64,000 bases of DNA from Melampsora larici-populina 98AG31 (GCF_000204055.1 NW_006768827.1:261500-325499); one strand, 5' to 3'. Counted from the first letter of the stretch, positions 36,291 to 48,700 are shown. Numbers and translations are program-made. The notes: a model not told the origin generated them from the sequence alone.

Positions 36291-37672
36291 ACTACACCAC
36301 GGGGCAATTGAGCTCGCCGTTTGATGGTCGGGAAAGACCGCCAATAGACCAGATTTGCTTGGTGGTGGCTGGCCGCCGAAAACCGGTCAGTGGAATGGCC
36401 GTCTTTTGGCTGGTCTTCGCTGGCGGCCGTGAGCTGGCCAAAAGACGGCCGTGAGCCGATCAAGCGGCCAGCTTCGAGCCAATTGAGATGATCCGCGTGG
36501 GCTCTTGATCGATCAATCGACTAGCTGTCTGCTGGTCAATTGATGGTCTGTAGCCGGTATTTGACCATTATCGTTCTGCTGGCTCAGATCCAGTCGCTTC
36601 TTGACTGGCTTTTATTTTGATTGATACGATTGAATTGCAATTTATGTACATATTTTATTGTTTATGCGATACAAAAAAGATACATATGTAATAGAATGAA
36701 ACAAAGATAATCTGAAAGGATAACAATATGGATGATGTTGATGTGTAGAACGTAATTTAAGTATCTGCAGAGGGGTGTTGAGGTAAGGCAGCAATAGCTG
36801 CATCGACTTGTGATTCAGTTGGAAGCTTGAAGTCAGTTAAATTTAATTTTCTTAAATCTTCAGCGGTGTGTTGGCCATCAAAAAGTCGTTTGTCTTCGTC
36901 GATGACAAGCTTGTAGAAGCTATTGGACCAATATGAAATCAGTGTGATTAAAATCAATAAGAAATTGAAAACGGATCACTCACGCTTTGGTATAACGAGG
37001 TCCTTTTGATCGGAATCGGGAGAGTTGACTGTCGGTATTCTTCCAGAGCGAAGAACTACCTAGTCCGGCAGTAGAAAGCTCAAGAAAAACTGCTTCCATT
37101 TGCTGAAGACGAAGACGAGGCGATGATGAGGAAGCTATACTGTATGTGGGGTTGGACATCTCTGCATTGATGTGAGAGTCTTGAGAAAGATGGAAAGAAA
37201 GCTGGCAATGTTGATTGATGATGGAGGTCAAAAGGAATGTGGATAAGGACTTTACCAAGAAGTTCATCACAGACTTCACCTTATATCGTCATTAACTTGT
37301 GACATCTTACAGTCACAAGTGATTCAAACTTATTTAAATCGTGTGGAGCCCACTCTACTCCATACCCATCTTTTGGCCGTCTGTTTGACCGTCTCAAGGC
37401 CAGCTTTTTGAACGCTTGAAAAGCTGGCCGAAAGCTCGGTTTTGGGCCAACCTTTGACAGCCATACGGCTGGTTGATATACGGCCAGATCGACCAGCCAA
37501 CCGACCGGCTTTTTTCAAGCCGAAAGCTCAGGTTTCGGCCAGAAAACAGCCGGTCTCACCTGACCGTCAAGATCTGACCGAAACTTCAGCTTTCGGCCAG
37601 CCTTTGACCGAATTTCGGACACGACGACTTTTGAGCTCAGCTTTTGGCTCAACAATTGCCCCGTGGTGTAGT
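36291..37672. mobile_element. TIR element carrying a small spliced ORF
   Basis: A 1382-bp insertion with perfect 20-bp inverted ends, ACTACACCACGGGGCAATTG at 36291-36310 and its reverse complement at 37653-37672. It interrupts copy 2 of the tandem duplication. Subterminal regions (about 36310-36600 and 37350-37650) are GC-rich against the AT-rich host. They repeat GGCCAG, CTTTTGGCC and CCGGTC motifs in both orientations. A target duplication is unclear (perhaps 2 bp, CT). No recognised transposase. Confidence 0.75.
36757..37279 (-). CDS. Small two-exon ORF inside the TIR element
   Basis: Exon 1 (37279 to about 36986) reads from MKSVMNFLVKSLSTFLL; a later in-frame start gives MSNPTYSIASSSSPRLRLQQ. 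It continues FLELSTAGLGSSSLWKNTDS and GPRYTKA. A clean intron (GTGAGT..AATAG, about 36928-36985) leads to exon 2, SFYKLVIDEDKRLFDGQHTA, TAEDLRKLNLTDFKLPTESQ and AAIAALPQHPSADT, stop at 36757. The long start has a hydrophobic N-terminus. No known domain. It may be cargo captured by the element or an accessory protein of it. Confidence 0.45.
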
Positions 37673-37775
37673 CTTATCAAAATGATAGTCTAAAGATTAG
37701 TTTTTTCACAAATATTGGACCAAAGTATCACTATCATTCATCAGAAGATTATGAAGATGTGAGGTTTGGTCATGA

Positions 37776-38850
37776 CCCCGATCTATGAATTAGTATAGTC
37801 AGTTTATAGGCTTGGGGATTAGGGCTCAAGGCTTCCAAGGGGTTTAAGAGATCCATCATGAAGTAAAATTAATTTGATTGATGTCATGTGTTGATTTTGA
37901 GATAGGATTTGAGATGTCAAGGTGTGATTTTTTTCCTTACCAATTCTTACCTTGAAGACAGGTACACAGAAGGTCAGCCTTCTCAACTCACGTCCATGAT
38001 ACTAATACGAGCTGCTGACACTGTGGTTTGCTCTGGAAGGCCATGACCAAGACTTGTGGTACAGCTGATAAGTTATGCCCGTGGACGGCGGGGTTGATCG
38101 AGTTTAACTTTTGGCCTCGTGCACGGCATACATACATAGGTCATAAAACGAACACAATGATGGGACTAGAAGTTTTCAAAGAAGATACGTATCTCCTACG
38201 TATCTTCTTTAACAAGATCTCAGACGCAAAACGATCCTTGGAAACCACAAAAACGAACCCTCTGGCCTTACATTCGATATAGGCGCGCATGCCAAATGAT
38301 TCGATGAGTGGTTTTCACTACCGCTTTTAACTTTGCTATTGATATGATGGATCGGTAGGCTACGATCCCTCCAGATTGGTATTTGAGGGGGCCAGGAGAT
38401 GGTGACAAGAGTCAGGATCGGGATTTATCGGAATCGCAACGTCCTACAAGATAAACTTGGAAGTTTTAATGAGCAACATCATATCACACCCAAGCGATCT
38501 AGAGCTCTCGATGATATTCCCAAAGCCATACTTTCAAGTTGGCTGTCTTGACTTTGAATAATCCAACTTCCGCTCTGCGATTCGGCTGTGGCGACCCTGG
38601 CGCGGCACGATGGTATTGGTGAGCGGTTCCGGCATATGAGCTAATCCTTCATGAAGACCCTCATCTTGCCTTGGTCAGGTATCGGCATTCCCAGCAAGGT
38701 AAACGCGATGAGAAATCGATACGCTCGCCAAAAGTACGCAGACCCCTTCTTGATCGCATAGCTGTTAGAATTTGGCGTCATTCTTTGTCTTTTGCTGCTT
38801 CTTATCCTCAGGGTAGACGCTCTGTCATCTAACTAAACCATCACGTATGG
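37776..38850. other. Intergenic; no supported gene
   Basis: Contains the perfect hairpin at 38178-38210 and some higher-GC sequence around 38060-38760 with short unrelated frames. No gene recognised. Confidence 0.4.
38178..38210. repeat. Perfect 14-bp hairpin
   Basis: AAAGAAGATACGTA and TACGTATCTTCTTT are exact reverse complements separated by TCTCC. No flanking gene explains it. Confidence 0.6.
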
Positions 38851-38863
38851 CTCTTTGGACATC

Positions 38864-38870
38864 TATAAAG
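38864..38870 (+). promoter_or_regulatory. TATA box, secreted paralogue 1
   Basis: TATAAAG, 198 bp upstream of the ATG at 39062. The same spacing is seen in the two downstream paralogues. Confidence 0.6.
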
Positions 38871-39061
38871 GACTTACCCATCCCTGCATATCTTTTGCCT
38901 ACCTATCCGCATCGAATTGCAGTCAACAGCTCACTGAATTTTTCCTTCACTTGTATATTGTATATACTCAACACAGACCACATAGTCATCCTCTTTCTTG
39001 CTCGCACAGATCCATCCCACCTCAGATTTCATTTTTACATACGCCCTCACAAAGCTCCAAG

Positions 39062-40044
39062 ATGAAGTTCACTTTGATCACCCTTGTGGCCTCACTCAGC
39101 GCTTCAGCTGTTCATGGCTCTGCCGTCGGATCAAGATATTTGGTGGTTAGTAGTCTTATTAGCCTCGTTTTGACCTATCAGAGTGCGTCGCTAACGAATC
39201 TTCTAATTGTAGACTCGAGAGGCTGCTGGAGACCCTACCGGTGTCACTTCAGGAAACGGCACTAACGGAAGCCCAGAAGTGGATCCTATGTTGAACAACA
39301 CGTCACTCACCCCAGAAAACTTGAATGGAAGCTCAACGGGCAATCTGACCGGACTGCCTACCCCCTCTACCAACGGCACTGACGGTGTTCCGGAAGTGGA
39401 ACCTGTGTTGAACAACACCTCACTCTCGAATGGGAGCTCCATGGGCAATTTAACTGGACCGCCTACTCTCTCTAGCAATGGTACCGGTTCCGCAAACGCC
39501 AGTATGGGCATTCCACCACCACCACCACCACCTCCGTTTGGTCATCCACCACACCCACCACACGGACCTTGTGGTCCCCCTCCACCACCACCTTCCGGTC
39601 CCCCTCCTCCACCACCGCCTTTCGGTCACCCTCCTCCACCACCTCCTTCCGGTCACCCTCCTCCACCACCACCTTGTGGCCCCCCACCACACTTGAAGGA
39701 TGACTCACCACCCCTTCCTCCGAACGCAAGTCCCGATGAAAAAATAAAAAGACTAGAGGCCAAGATCGAGGAACATAAGCGAAAGCTTGAAAACGCAGAA
39801 AGCAAATTGGCACTCGAGAAGGAGAAACTCGCAAAGGTTTGCAGCCAATGTTGCTAAGAAAAATTCTTGAATGTGGACTGATCCTGTTACGTTTTTCTTT
39901 GTGCGTGTATAGGCTGGCGGTGGTACCGAAACCAATGGAACCAGCTCTACACCTGATGTCTCTGGAACAGCAACAAACCTTACATCACCGCTCACCACAG
40001 CAAGCAACTCTTCAGGAGTGAATACTATGCCATTAGAGGAGTAG
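39062..40044 (+). CDS. Secreted Pro-rich coiled-coil protein, paralogue 1
   Basis: Three exons (39062-39145, 39213-39836, 39913-40044), 279 residues. Exon 1 is exactly the 28-codon signal-peptide unit MKFTLITLVASLSASAVHGS. Exon 2 starts TREAAGDPTG. It holds several NGT/NTS/NGS N-glycosylation sites in two related blocks (VLNNTSL, SMGNLTGPPT), then a Pro-rich tract (about residues 145-205) of PPPPPP..FGHPP and SGPPPP units. It ends with a short coiled coil DEKIKRLEAKIEEHKRKLEN followed by SKLALEKEKLAKV. Exon 3 is a Gly/Thr/Ser tail with more glycosylation sites. Its role is likely extracellular (wall, matrix or effector). The Pro-rich tract is absent from paralogues 2 and 3. Confidence 0.75.
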
Positions 40045-41168
40045 AGACAGATCTTTACGTTTTTTGATGCAACCTATTCCCATTTTTTGATTGTTACAGT
40101 TGTTTTTTTTCCGAAGTTTCATATACTCGAAGTATATTTGTCTTTTTCATCTTACTACTTGCATCCTTTGTAGCTCCAATGAACATCTACAGTCTCGTTG
40201 TGAATTCCTGTCGTTTCTCTCATCGTGAAGTAGTGTGTCTTTGTAGTCTCAAATCAATTGTTTGATGCCACTTTGAAATGTCGAATCATTTAAGTCCACA
40301 CATCATAACCTCTGAGAGTCCCTTTCGAAAAGAATTCGTTCCTTCTGTCCATGAGAGATGAGATTCAAGCACCCGGTTGCGCGGCTAAAGCTTACCGCCA
40401 TAATATTCACATTTTCATTGCAAGTGATCTCATTCTCCAAATCCCAACCCAGTGTAGCCTCTGAGTCTGATGCACCTGACCATGACATGATAAAGACGTA
40501 GGTGTTGGAGCGTATCAAACAAATAACACTTCTTTGAAGATGTGTGCAACACAACTGCCAAAAAAAGATCGTACGAAAATCAATCTTTTGGGTTGCTCGG
40601 CGCGGACTGGTAAGGATTTTCTCTGCTTGTACCTCATGGTTTGTAGGCGTACGGAGAGGTGATTGCTTCATGGCGATTGTGCAGATCAAGCGATCCGACT
40701 TTTTCTCGCATGGTCTGAATTTCGGGTCTTCTTTGCCAAGAGTGTCTCGGGTTCTGTGATTCAAATTCGTGAACACTTGTGATTGTCGACTTTGAAGTTG
40801 TAGGAACGATGACCACGGCGCTATACCGCCTTGATTTCTAACTAACCAACAGTTTCACAGGGATTAATCTGCCCCTTTCAAAGTCCCAAGTGAACACGGC
40901 GCAAGCCTTACAGAAGATAACTTGCTCATTGCACACATCACAGGTAGGTTCCTCAGGCGCAAGAGCCTGCAGATCCTGATTTTTGGGCTTCCAGGCAGTG
41001 TCACCAAAATTAGGCAAACTGACCGTCAAACGAAAATGTGCAATGAACCCTGACTCGGCGAGTGGTTATTCGAACTTGGCGTTTCCGATGATCTCTTTCC
41101 ATCTCAAAGCCGGGGTCTTTTTGATCGCCTTGACTGATTTGCCCAACCTACAACTGAGGATGGACGCA
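40045..41168. other. Intergenic; duplicated upstream sequence
   Basis: 3' region of paralogue 1 and upstream region of paralogue 2. Traces shared with 42600-43340 (for example GATGATCTCTTTCCATCTCA versus GATCATCTCTTTCTCACTCA, and CTTGGCGT..TCGATGATC) show the duplicated unit includes the promoter. No gene supported on either strand. Confidence 0.45.
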
Positions 41169-41175
41169 TATAAAG
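41169..41175 (+). promoter_or_regulatory. TATA box, secreted paralogue 2
   Basis: TATAAAG, 200 bp upstream of the ATG at 41369. Confidence 0.6.
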
Positions 41176-41368
41176 AGTTGAAGTAAGTGCCTCCGAAACA
41201 TTATTCCTCATTCCACCTTCTGCATCCCTTACGTTAAACATAATCCATCTTGTGATCTTCTCTGTATATACAACCTTAATTACCTCCACTGGTTTTTATT
41301 CTCACTCGTCCATTTTTTCCCCATATTCCTGACTTCATTGTTCAATAAGCCTACCAAAAACTTTCAAG

Positions 41369-42103
41369 ATGAGATTTACATTGATCACCATTGTTGCTTC
41401 GCTCAGCGCTTCCGCTGTTCATTGTTCTATGATTGGATCCGGATCACTTGTGGTTAGTAGTTGATTCTTATGTGACTTTCATCATGATCTCTCAGAATTA
41501 GTCACTAAAGGTTGATTTCTTTCCTACAGACACGAGCTGGCGAGAAATCCATGTCCGATGCTCTCAATACTACCTCTGGAAACGGTAGCTTGATTGAACC
41601 AAGTAGCAACAGCAGCTCAGTTAACGGTACACAAGGACGCGGTAATCAATCTATGCCTGATAACAACTCCACCTTGCCTTCTCTCAATACCACTACTGGA
41701 AACGGTAGTTCGATTGAACAAGGTAACAATGCTACTTCAGTCAACGGCACCGATGGTAGGCCAACTCCCGAGACCAATTTAACTGGAGCATCCAACTCTA
41801 CTGGTAACGGTACCAGCTCTGTTACAAACGGCACTGCGAACCCACTCTTAGGTCCACTTCCAAAGAACGCAAACATTGATCAAAAGATTGCAAGACTCGA
41901 AGCTAAAATTGTGGATCACAAGCAAAAGCTTGAACATGCAGAAAGCAAATTGGCCGCAGAAAAACAGAAACTATCACAGGTTTGTAGATCCTAAACTTAT
42001 TTCAACTCTTAGACTCTCATTGATCATCATCTTCTTCTTCTCACAGATTTCTGGTCATGATCACATTGGAAATAACTCAGCACCTATTGCACCTCGCTCT
42101 TGA
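41369..42103 (+). CDS. Secreted coiled-coil protein, paralogue 2
   Basis: Three exons (41369-41452, 41530-41979, 42047-42103), 196 residues. Exon 1 again encodes a 28-residue signal-peptide unit, MRFTLITIVASLSASAVHCS. Exon 2 contains repeated NTTSGNGSLIE / NTTTGNGSSIE blocks with many N-glycosylation sites. Then come NPLLGPLPKNANIDQKIARL and the coiled coil LEAKIVDHKQKLEHAESKLA. Exon 3 is a short tail, ISGHDHIGNNSAPIAPRS. All introns are phase 0, so exons are modular. No Pro-rich tract. Confidence 0.75.
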
Positions 42104-43340
42104 AAGACTACCAACATTTCAGGATCAAGTACCACGCCATCAAAAGAACACAATTCACCAGAGCTTTCCAGGTGTTGATACTATTTTTTTCATTGCGTGT
42201 AAAGCCAATTGAAAATCACTTCGAGATTTCTTCTTTTGATTTCTATACTTTGTCCTTTGCTACTTTTACAATAGACGTGTCCGTCATCTTGTACTAGTAG
42301 AATTTCCTTGTAGGCTTGAATTGTGATTTGTAACATATAATCATCTTGAAATTACTCATAAAACAGTGATTTTACTTCCGAGTGTCTCCTTAAGAGTGAT
42401 ATTCAGAGACGAGTCGAGTGTCTTCATCATCTGCACTCAATACTTGAATTTAAGTATCAATTGAGGTTCTTTTTGATTTCTTTTGATTCATCAAGTCATT
42501 CATCTTGTGCGCCTCTAATCTGATTAAAGCCTCACCTTTCCCTCGGTGTATTATGTGATCAGACTAGTGGATGATCATTATATGGTGTAAATTTGACTCT
42601 GACATGAGATGTATGCATGTGGATGTTGAAATGTTTTCAACAGGAGAAACACTCCAAAAATTCATGATAAAACTGCTAAATGAAGGTCATCATTGTGAGC
42701 GGCTTATATCCAGAAGCTGACGGCACTCGTTCTCTTCGTTCCGAAGATCCTCATCTCGATCCATGAGTCGAGTCAGGTCTAGCCTCACTCAAGGACATAC
42801 AAGCAGAACTAAATTCCCTGGATAGAGTTGTTCAGATGTATCGATTTCCCTCGCCTCTCAAGAGGCAAAGCAATTCTATGTGCTCTCTGTAACTTGGCTT
42901 TGTGTACCGTTACGGTTGAAGAGGAGAAGCAAAAAAACGTATGATTGCTGATTGTCAGTAGGCAATGGCACGATAGCCACGGCGCTATTGGTTGGTATTT
43001 GCCTTCCACCCTTTCCCTGTCCATAGTTTCTATGTGATCGAGAGCCTGCCTAGGATAAAATCATTGTACCCCTTCCAACGTCCAAGATGGAGACGCTTGT
43101 AGCCCATATCATATCACACTTGATCAACCCATGCGCGGCAGCCTATAAACCCTCATCTTTTTGTCTCCAGGTACTACCACCTAGGTGAGAGGAACCGACT
43201 GAGAAAACAACACGCGCAAAGAACCCTGATGATATGAGTTGATCTTCGACCTTGGCGTCTTCGATCATCTCTTTCTCACTCACAAGCTGGGTTATCTTAC
43301 ACCTTGGCGAAATCTTTCATCATACGCCAAAATAAAGGTA
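42104..43340. other. Intergenic between paralogues 2 and 3
   Basis: No supported gene. The right part is a diverged duplicate of the upstream region of paralogue 2. Confidence 0.45.
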
Positions 43341-43347
43341 TATAAAC
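43341..43347 (+). promoter_or_regulatory. TATA box, secreted paralogue 3
   Basis: TATAAAC, 189 bp upstream of the ATG at 43530. Confidence 0.6.
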
Positions 43348-43529
43348 AAAGCAAGTGACCAGCAGCTTTTATTCCTCATCCTATCTTCTACATCACTTAC
43401 ATCCAGTCTTTGACCTTCTCTGTATATACTTCAACCAGTTCAACTTATCTTTTTTGTTGTCTTATCCATTCAACTCTTCCTCACATTTTCGGACTTCATT
43501 TCCACAAAGCCCTTTACTAAACTTTCAAG

Positions 43530-44337
43530 ATGAGATTCACATTGATCACCCTTGTTGCCTCGCTCAGCGCTTCAGCTGTTCATAGTTCTATGATTGGATC
43601 CGGATCACTTGCGGTTAGTAGCTGATTTTCATGAGACCTACATTATGATCTCTTAGGATTCTTCACTAAAGACTGATCTCTTTCCCATACATAGACGCGT
43701 GCCAGCCAGAAACCCATGTCTGATGCGCTCAACCACACCTCTGGAAACGGTAGCTCGATCGGAACCCCTACCAACAGCAGCTCAGTTGGAGGCAGCAAGA
43801 AACCTAAGCCTGATCACAAGACTTCTTCAGGAAACGGTAGCTCGATTGGATCCAGCACGAATGCTACCTCAGGTAACAATGGTACTGACAGTAGCCCAGA
43901 TCCGGATGACGATTTAACTGGATCATCCAACTCTACTGGTAACGGCACATCCAACCCTCTCTTAGGTCCTTTACCAAAGAACGCAACTATTGATGAGAGA
44001 ATCACAAGACTCGAAGCCAAGTTAGCAGAACATAAGCAAAAGCTTCAACGTGCAGAAAGTAAATTAGTCATTGAGAAAGAAAAGCTCGTAAAGGTTTGTA
44101 AATCCCACAATTCTCACCCTTAGATTTTCACTGATCATGTTTTTCTGCCTGTTTACAAAGCTTGGTGGTGGTAATCATACTACAAATGCTTCAGCTCCTA
44201 TTGTATCTCCTCCCATCATGAAGCACAACAGCACCGGCACTGGAAATAGCTCAATGCCCATTGGACCTCATATCTGGACCAAATCCAACATGTCAGGATC
44301 GAACACAACACCATCAAAGAAGAACTCAACCCAGTAG
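43530..44337 (+). CDS. Secreted coiled-coil protein, paralogue 3
   Basis: Three exons (43530-43613, 43695-44093, 44161-44337), 219 residues. The signal-peptide exon is MRFTLITLVASLSASAVHSS. Exon 2 has NHTSGNGSSIG and related repeats, an acidic DSSPDPDDDLTGSSNSTG segment, NPLLGPLPKNATIDERITRL and the coiled coil LEAKLAEHKQKLQRAESKLV. Exon 3 is much longer than in paralogue 2 and again glycosylation-rich (GGGNHTTNASAP, STGTGNSSMPIG, SNTTPSKKNSTQ). It is closest to paralogue 2 in exons 1-2, while exon 3 has diverged in length in all three. Confidence 0.75.
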
Positions 44338-45767
44338 CTTACTTGATATGTTGATACAATTTTCTTAGCTTTTGTTAAATGAATTCCAAGATTTGTTCTA
44401 CTATGCTTTCTATACTTCATCTTTCGATACTTTCTTACAATAGACTTGTTCATCATTCGTCACTAGTAGACTTTCCTTCTGACCTTAGGTTGTGATGTGT
44501 ACCATGCATGCAATTCTCTTGAAAACCCTTAGTAAACCAACACGTATACTCGGGCCATTTCTTATAAGTGAAGATGTCTTGAAATGAGTTGAATGACTTC
44601 ATTGACTTCAGCCTATACTTGAGTGGAAAGATCATTCACTTTACCATCTCAGCGAGCCAAAACCCTCACAAACCTGTATGTTTACAGCAGTCCAAAACCG
44701 TTTTTCTAAAAAAGTCGAATGTGGCATGAAACTTTTGACATCCCAAATAAAAAGTGCATATTGTCATGAGAGGTAGATCTCTAGTTAAAACTTGAGGAAA
44801 AATCTCATGGTTTTACCTCTTAATTAAAAGCCAAAACTGATTCTTTAATCCATTCAGAATAACCTTTGACTAAAGATTTGATTTGATTTCTAAAGCACCA
44901 AGACATGAAACTTTAGAATTGAATTCTCTTTATCTCCCTGATCAAAAAAAGTCTTTCTTATCGGTAATGTGGTATTCAATGAAATTGTGATGATAGAAAT
45001 AGAGATTTAGAATGAAGAACTAATTTTATATTAAACAGCTATGATTTAATTTGGTCAATACCAATCCTATCTCATGACCAATATCCGACCAGAAACTGGT
45101 GAGTGAGGAATGCAGAGGTTTGTAAGTTTTCTCGACTAACTCATTTCTAATTGGTCACCGCCACTGGCATGAAACATCCATCGCTGAAATCAAGAATGGC
45201 TTACGGATCATTGGCTCTTGCTGTGATGTTTGGTTCGAGTTTCATTGGAATGAGATTCAAATGACATCATTACTTTAGCTGTTTACCACTCGACATTGAT
45301 CATTTCATCCTCAAAACCTTACCTACGCTTTTACCATCTTTTCAATCTTACCATTCTTTTTTTCGTGTCCTTCCTACCCATCCTCACACTTGAAACAAAT
45401 ACAACACCTTTCATATCATTACATAAACTTTTTTTCCTTTGTACTTCAAAGTTGAACAAGATTTTTGAGATCCTTCGTATTAGATTTCTTGAAGGTTTGA
45501 AGTTTGGGATCACGACTTCATGATTGTAATTGTAACAGGAAGAGGAAAAAAATCATATATATATATAATATATTACAAATTCCATTTCTTTAAATCCATT
45601 CCACATATCAGTCATACCTAAAGATTCAATAAATTCAACTTTTCAATCAAAAATCATATAAACCAATCAATAATAAAGAAAACCAAATCCTCAAAACCAC
45701 CAAGAAAAAAAAGAAATCCATTCCAAACCCATTCAACTCCATCACCTCCAAAAACCCAAAATCCAAA
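44338..45767. other. Intergenic; no supported gene
   Basis: 3' region of paralogue 3 and 3' region of the convergent ELG1 gene. AT-rich, including a TATATATATAATATATTA run near 45560. A 75-codon frame near 45296 has no supporting feature. Confidence 0.4.
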
Positions 45768-48700
45768 TCAAAACCCAATTCCCGATTTCTTAATCCCATC
45801 CACATAAACTTCATCAAGCAAAACCTTTCTAGTAAACTCAACAAACCCAGCATTCAATCTATAACTCATCCTAGTCCGATTCATACTCTCTCTAAGCGTC
45901 CTATGATTCTGAGTCTTGATCTTGCTCACTTCTATTTCAGATGATCTTTTATACAATTCTTCTGCTTCATCTTCAATTTCAATGATCATTCTTAACCATG
46001 GAAGGTGATCTAGGATTAATCCTTCTGTTGAATTTAAGGGTGCGGATAATGGTAAGAATTCGGTTGAAAGTTCGATTAAATTCGAATGGGTTTTCCTATT
46101 TTTTTTGATAAAACACAAAACAAAAAACAGTTTTCTGATCAATTTCTTCTTTTAGTTTGGTAGTATTGATTAGTGATCAAACAGTTTTAAGAGAAAAGAT
46201 CTTTTTACCTTTCGATTTGGAATTTCCTTTCATCAAATTCATCTAGGATTCCAATTAACTTCATTCTAATCTGAATGGCATTCATTCTTTCTTGATCATC
46301 ACTTGCTAAACTTTCTCTATAACAAAACTCATTAAACTCATCTTTTTCTAACCATTTCGTTAGGTTTGGTAAGACGATCTCATCAGTTTCATCTACATTT
46401 AAATCCCATTCAAAGTTCTAAAATTCAAAACCAAAAACCAATCAGTCAAGTTGAAGTTGGATTTATATTCAATTCAAATTCTTACTCAACTTGAATTTGT
46501 ACTTTTTCACGTTTATCAATAAACCCATCCACAAACGATCTGATTTCCAAACCCTTGACAGTTTTTTCAAACAAATCCAATCCATCCCACAAACCCTGCA
46601 AACCCTGATAATCTTTCTTATCCATCTCTTTAATTCGTTCTTCAACACTCATTTCACTTAAATCTTGTTCGATTCTAGAGATAGGTAACGAATTTGAAGA
46701 AAACAACATTTTGCTTTCTTTATCAGATTTCAAATCTAACCAACTCACACCTCCCATCTTACATCCGATTGCCCATTGACACCAAAACTGTAACATATTC
46801 AAAGATCTCCTTAGATCCATTCCTTCCATTTCTGATTCGATTCCCATCTCAATCGGTTTTCGATACTGATGTTCAGATGAATAAAAGCTTTGTAAAGTTC
46901 GATGATCGATCAAATGACCTTCATTCAAACAAATCACTTTCATCAAACCGGTAGCTTCTTCAATCGATGGTGATGTGAATTCTAAACAATCTTGAATAGG
47001 TAAGCTTTCGGTTGGTAAAACGTTTCGATCGTTACACGTCATGATCACGGGTCTCATAGATTGTGAAATTAATTGAATGACGCCTAACCAAAACTCTTTA
47101 TCTTGTTGATAGACTACATCCACTTCTTCTAATAAAATCAAAGTTTGTTTGGTAGTTCCATTCAATTTGATTTCGACTTCTTCCACCATCGATGAGTTCG
47201 AATCATTCTCTTTGGTTTCGATTGGATCTTTCTTACCTTTTTCTCCTTTCATCATTTCACTAAACAGATTCCCAAGTTTTCCTTTTGGATTTTCCACTTT
47301 CTTTTTGGTGGTAGATTTGATAGGTTGATGATTCGAAGAATTAGGTAAAACATGATTCCTAGCTACATCACCAACTAATCTTTCAATCTCTTTACGATTT
47401 CTTAAGACTCCTGAATTCAGTTCAAAGACATCCCAACCGATTTCATTGGCCAGTGCATAAACAGATGAAGTTTTACCTATCCCAGTCGGTCCAGTTAATA
47501 ACATTAGATTTGTTAAATTCTCAAACTCGATCTTAGGTTCTTCAATCTTTTCTGGTGTGTTGATGGTTTCGATGGAAGTAGATCCAAATTTAAATGATCC
47601 GATTCGTTTTCTCGGTGATTTATTCATACTGATCTCTTCTTCACTTTGGTCTTCTTCAAAATCCAATACATCTACATCTTTTGCATAAATCGTGTCGGAA
47701 TCTTCATCATCTGATTCCACTATGAAATCCCGTATATCATCCTCATCCTCATCATTCATTCTTCTTCTTTTACTTTTTCGATCTACTTTTCGAGTGATCG
47801 TACGTTTCTGTGAACCGGTCTTGTTGGAATGATTAGATGATCGTTTTGATTTTTTTCCATGACTGGTTTTGGATTGTTGAGATACAGAAGGATCTGAAAA
47901 TGTTCAAAAAGACACCAACTTAGACTTTATAGAAGAACTTGGAAATGTTTTTTTTGAAACTTACCTTGTGAATCTGCTTCCTTCAGGGCAATCTCTTTCA
48001 ACCAAGCCTTGAGAATCTGAACATTTTTCAAATTCTGTTCTCCCAGAACCTCCAAAGAACTTTTAGGAGCATATTTTTGAGTCCATAGTAAAGAAGAAGA
48101 AGCGGAAGACCTATGATGTTGTCTTTGTAAAGAAGGATGATCAAACCTAATAGAAGTTTGATGAGGTAAAGGTTTCAAAAAGTTCAAGATTCTAGAAATC
48201 AAAGGGCTTTGATAAACCGAATTGGTTTGTAAATCCGAAATCAATTGTGAGGGTTCAACTAAATCTAATCGTTCAAGTCTTGGTAATTTGTTGGAAGGAA
48301 ACAATGGTTCAGAGAACGTAATTTCATCTAATTTTAATTCTTCTGTAAAACGCGTCTTGGGTTTTGATTTTCCTTTTTTGAATTTGAGTGGATGATGAAC
48401 CGGAATTTCAGATAGATGATGATGAGTAGAATAAGATTGATATGATTCTCGATTGTGTTGTAGTGAATCGGTTGGCCAACTTGCTTCTGTGGCTATTAGT
48501 TTTGATGATTGTTTTGATTTTCGTATGGCTTCTAATTCTGCAAAGGTTAAGAAAGTTTGATTGGGTTTCGATTTCGGTTTCGGTTTGGGTTTAGGATTCG
48601 ATTTGGGTTCTGGTGGTTTTGTGATTGAAATAAATTGGATTTCGTCATCTTCATCGGTAGGTTTGGTTGAACAGGTGTTGGGGTTCGATTGTTTTGATTT

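Noticed and set aside
39450..39834. Long minus-strand and alternative plus-strand frames opposite the Pro-rich tract
   Set aside because: They are frame shadows of the CCACCACCT repeat in the secreted-protein gene.
40303..40776. 157-codon minus-strand frame between secreted paralogues
   Set aside because: No homologous frame is kept in the equivalent duplicated region upstream of paralogue 3, and no domain is seen.
45296..45523. 75-codon hydrophobic plus-strand frame
   Set aside because: T-rich sequence yields chance hydrophobic peptides; no promoter, intron or family support.
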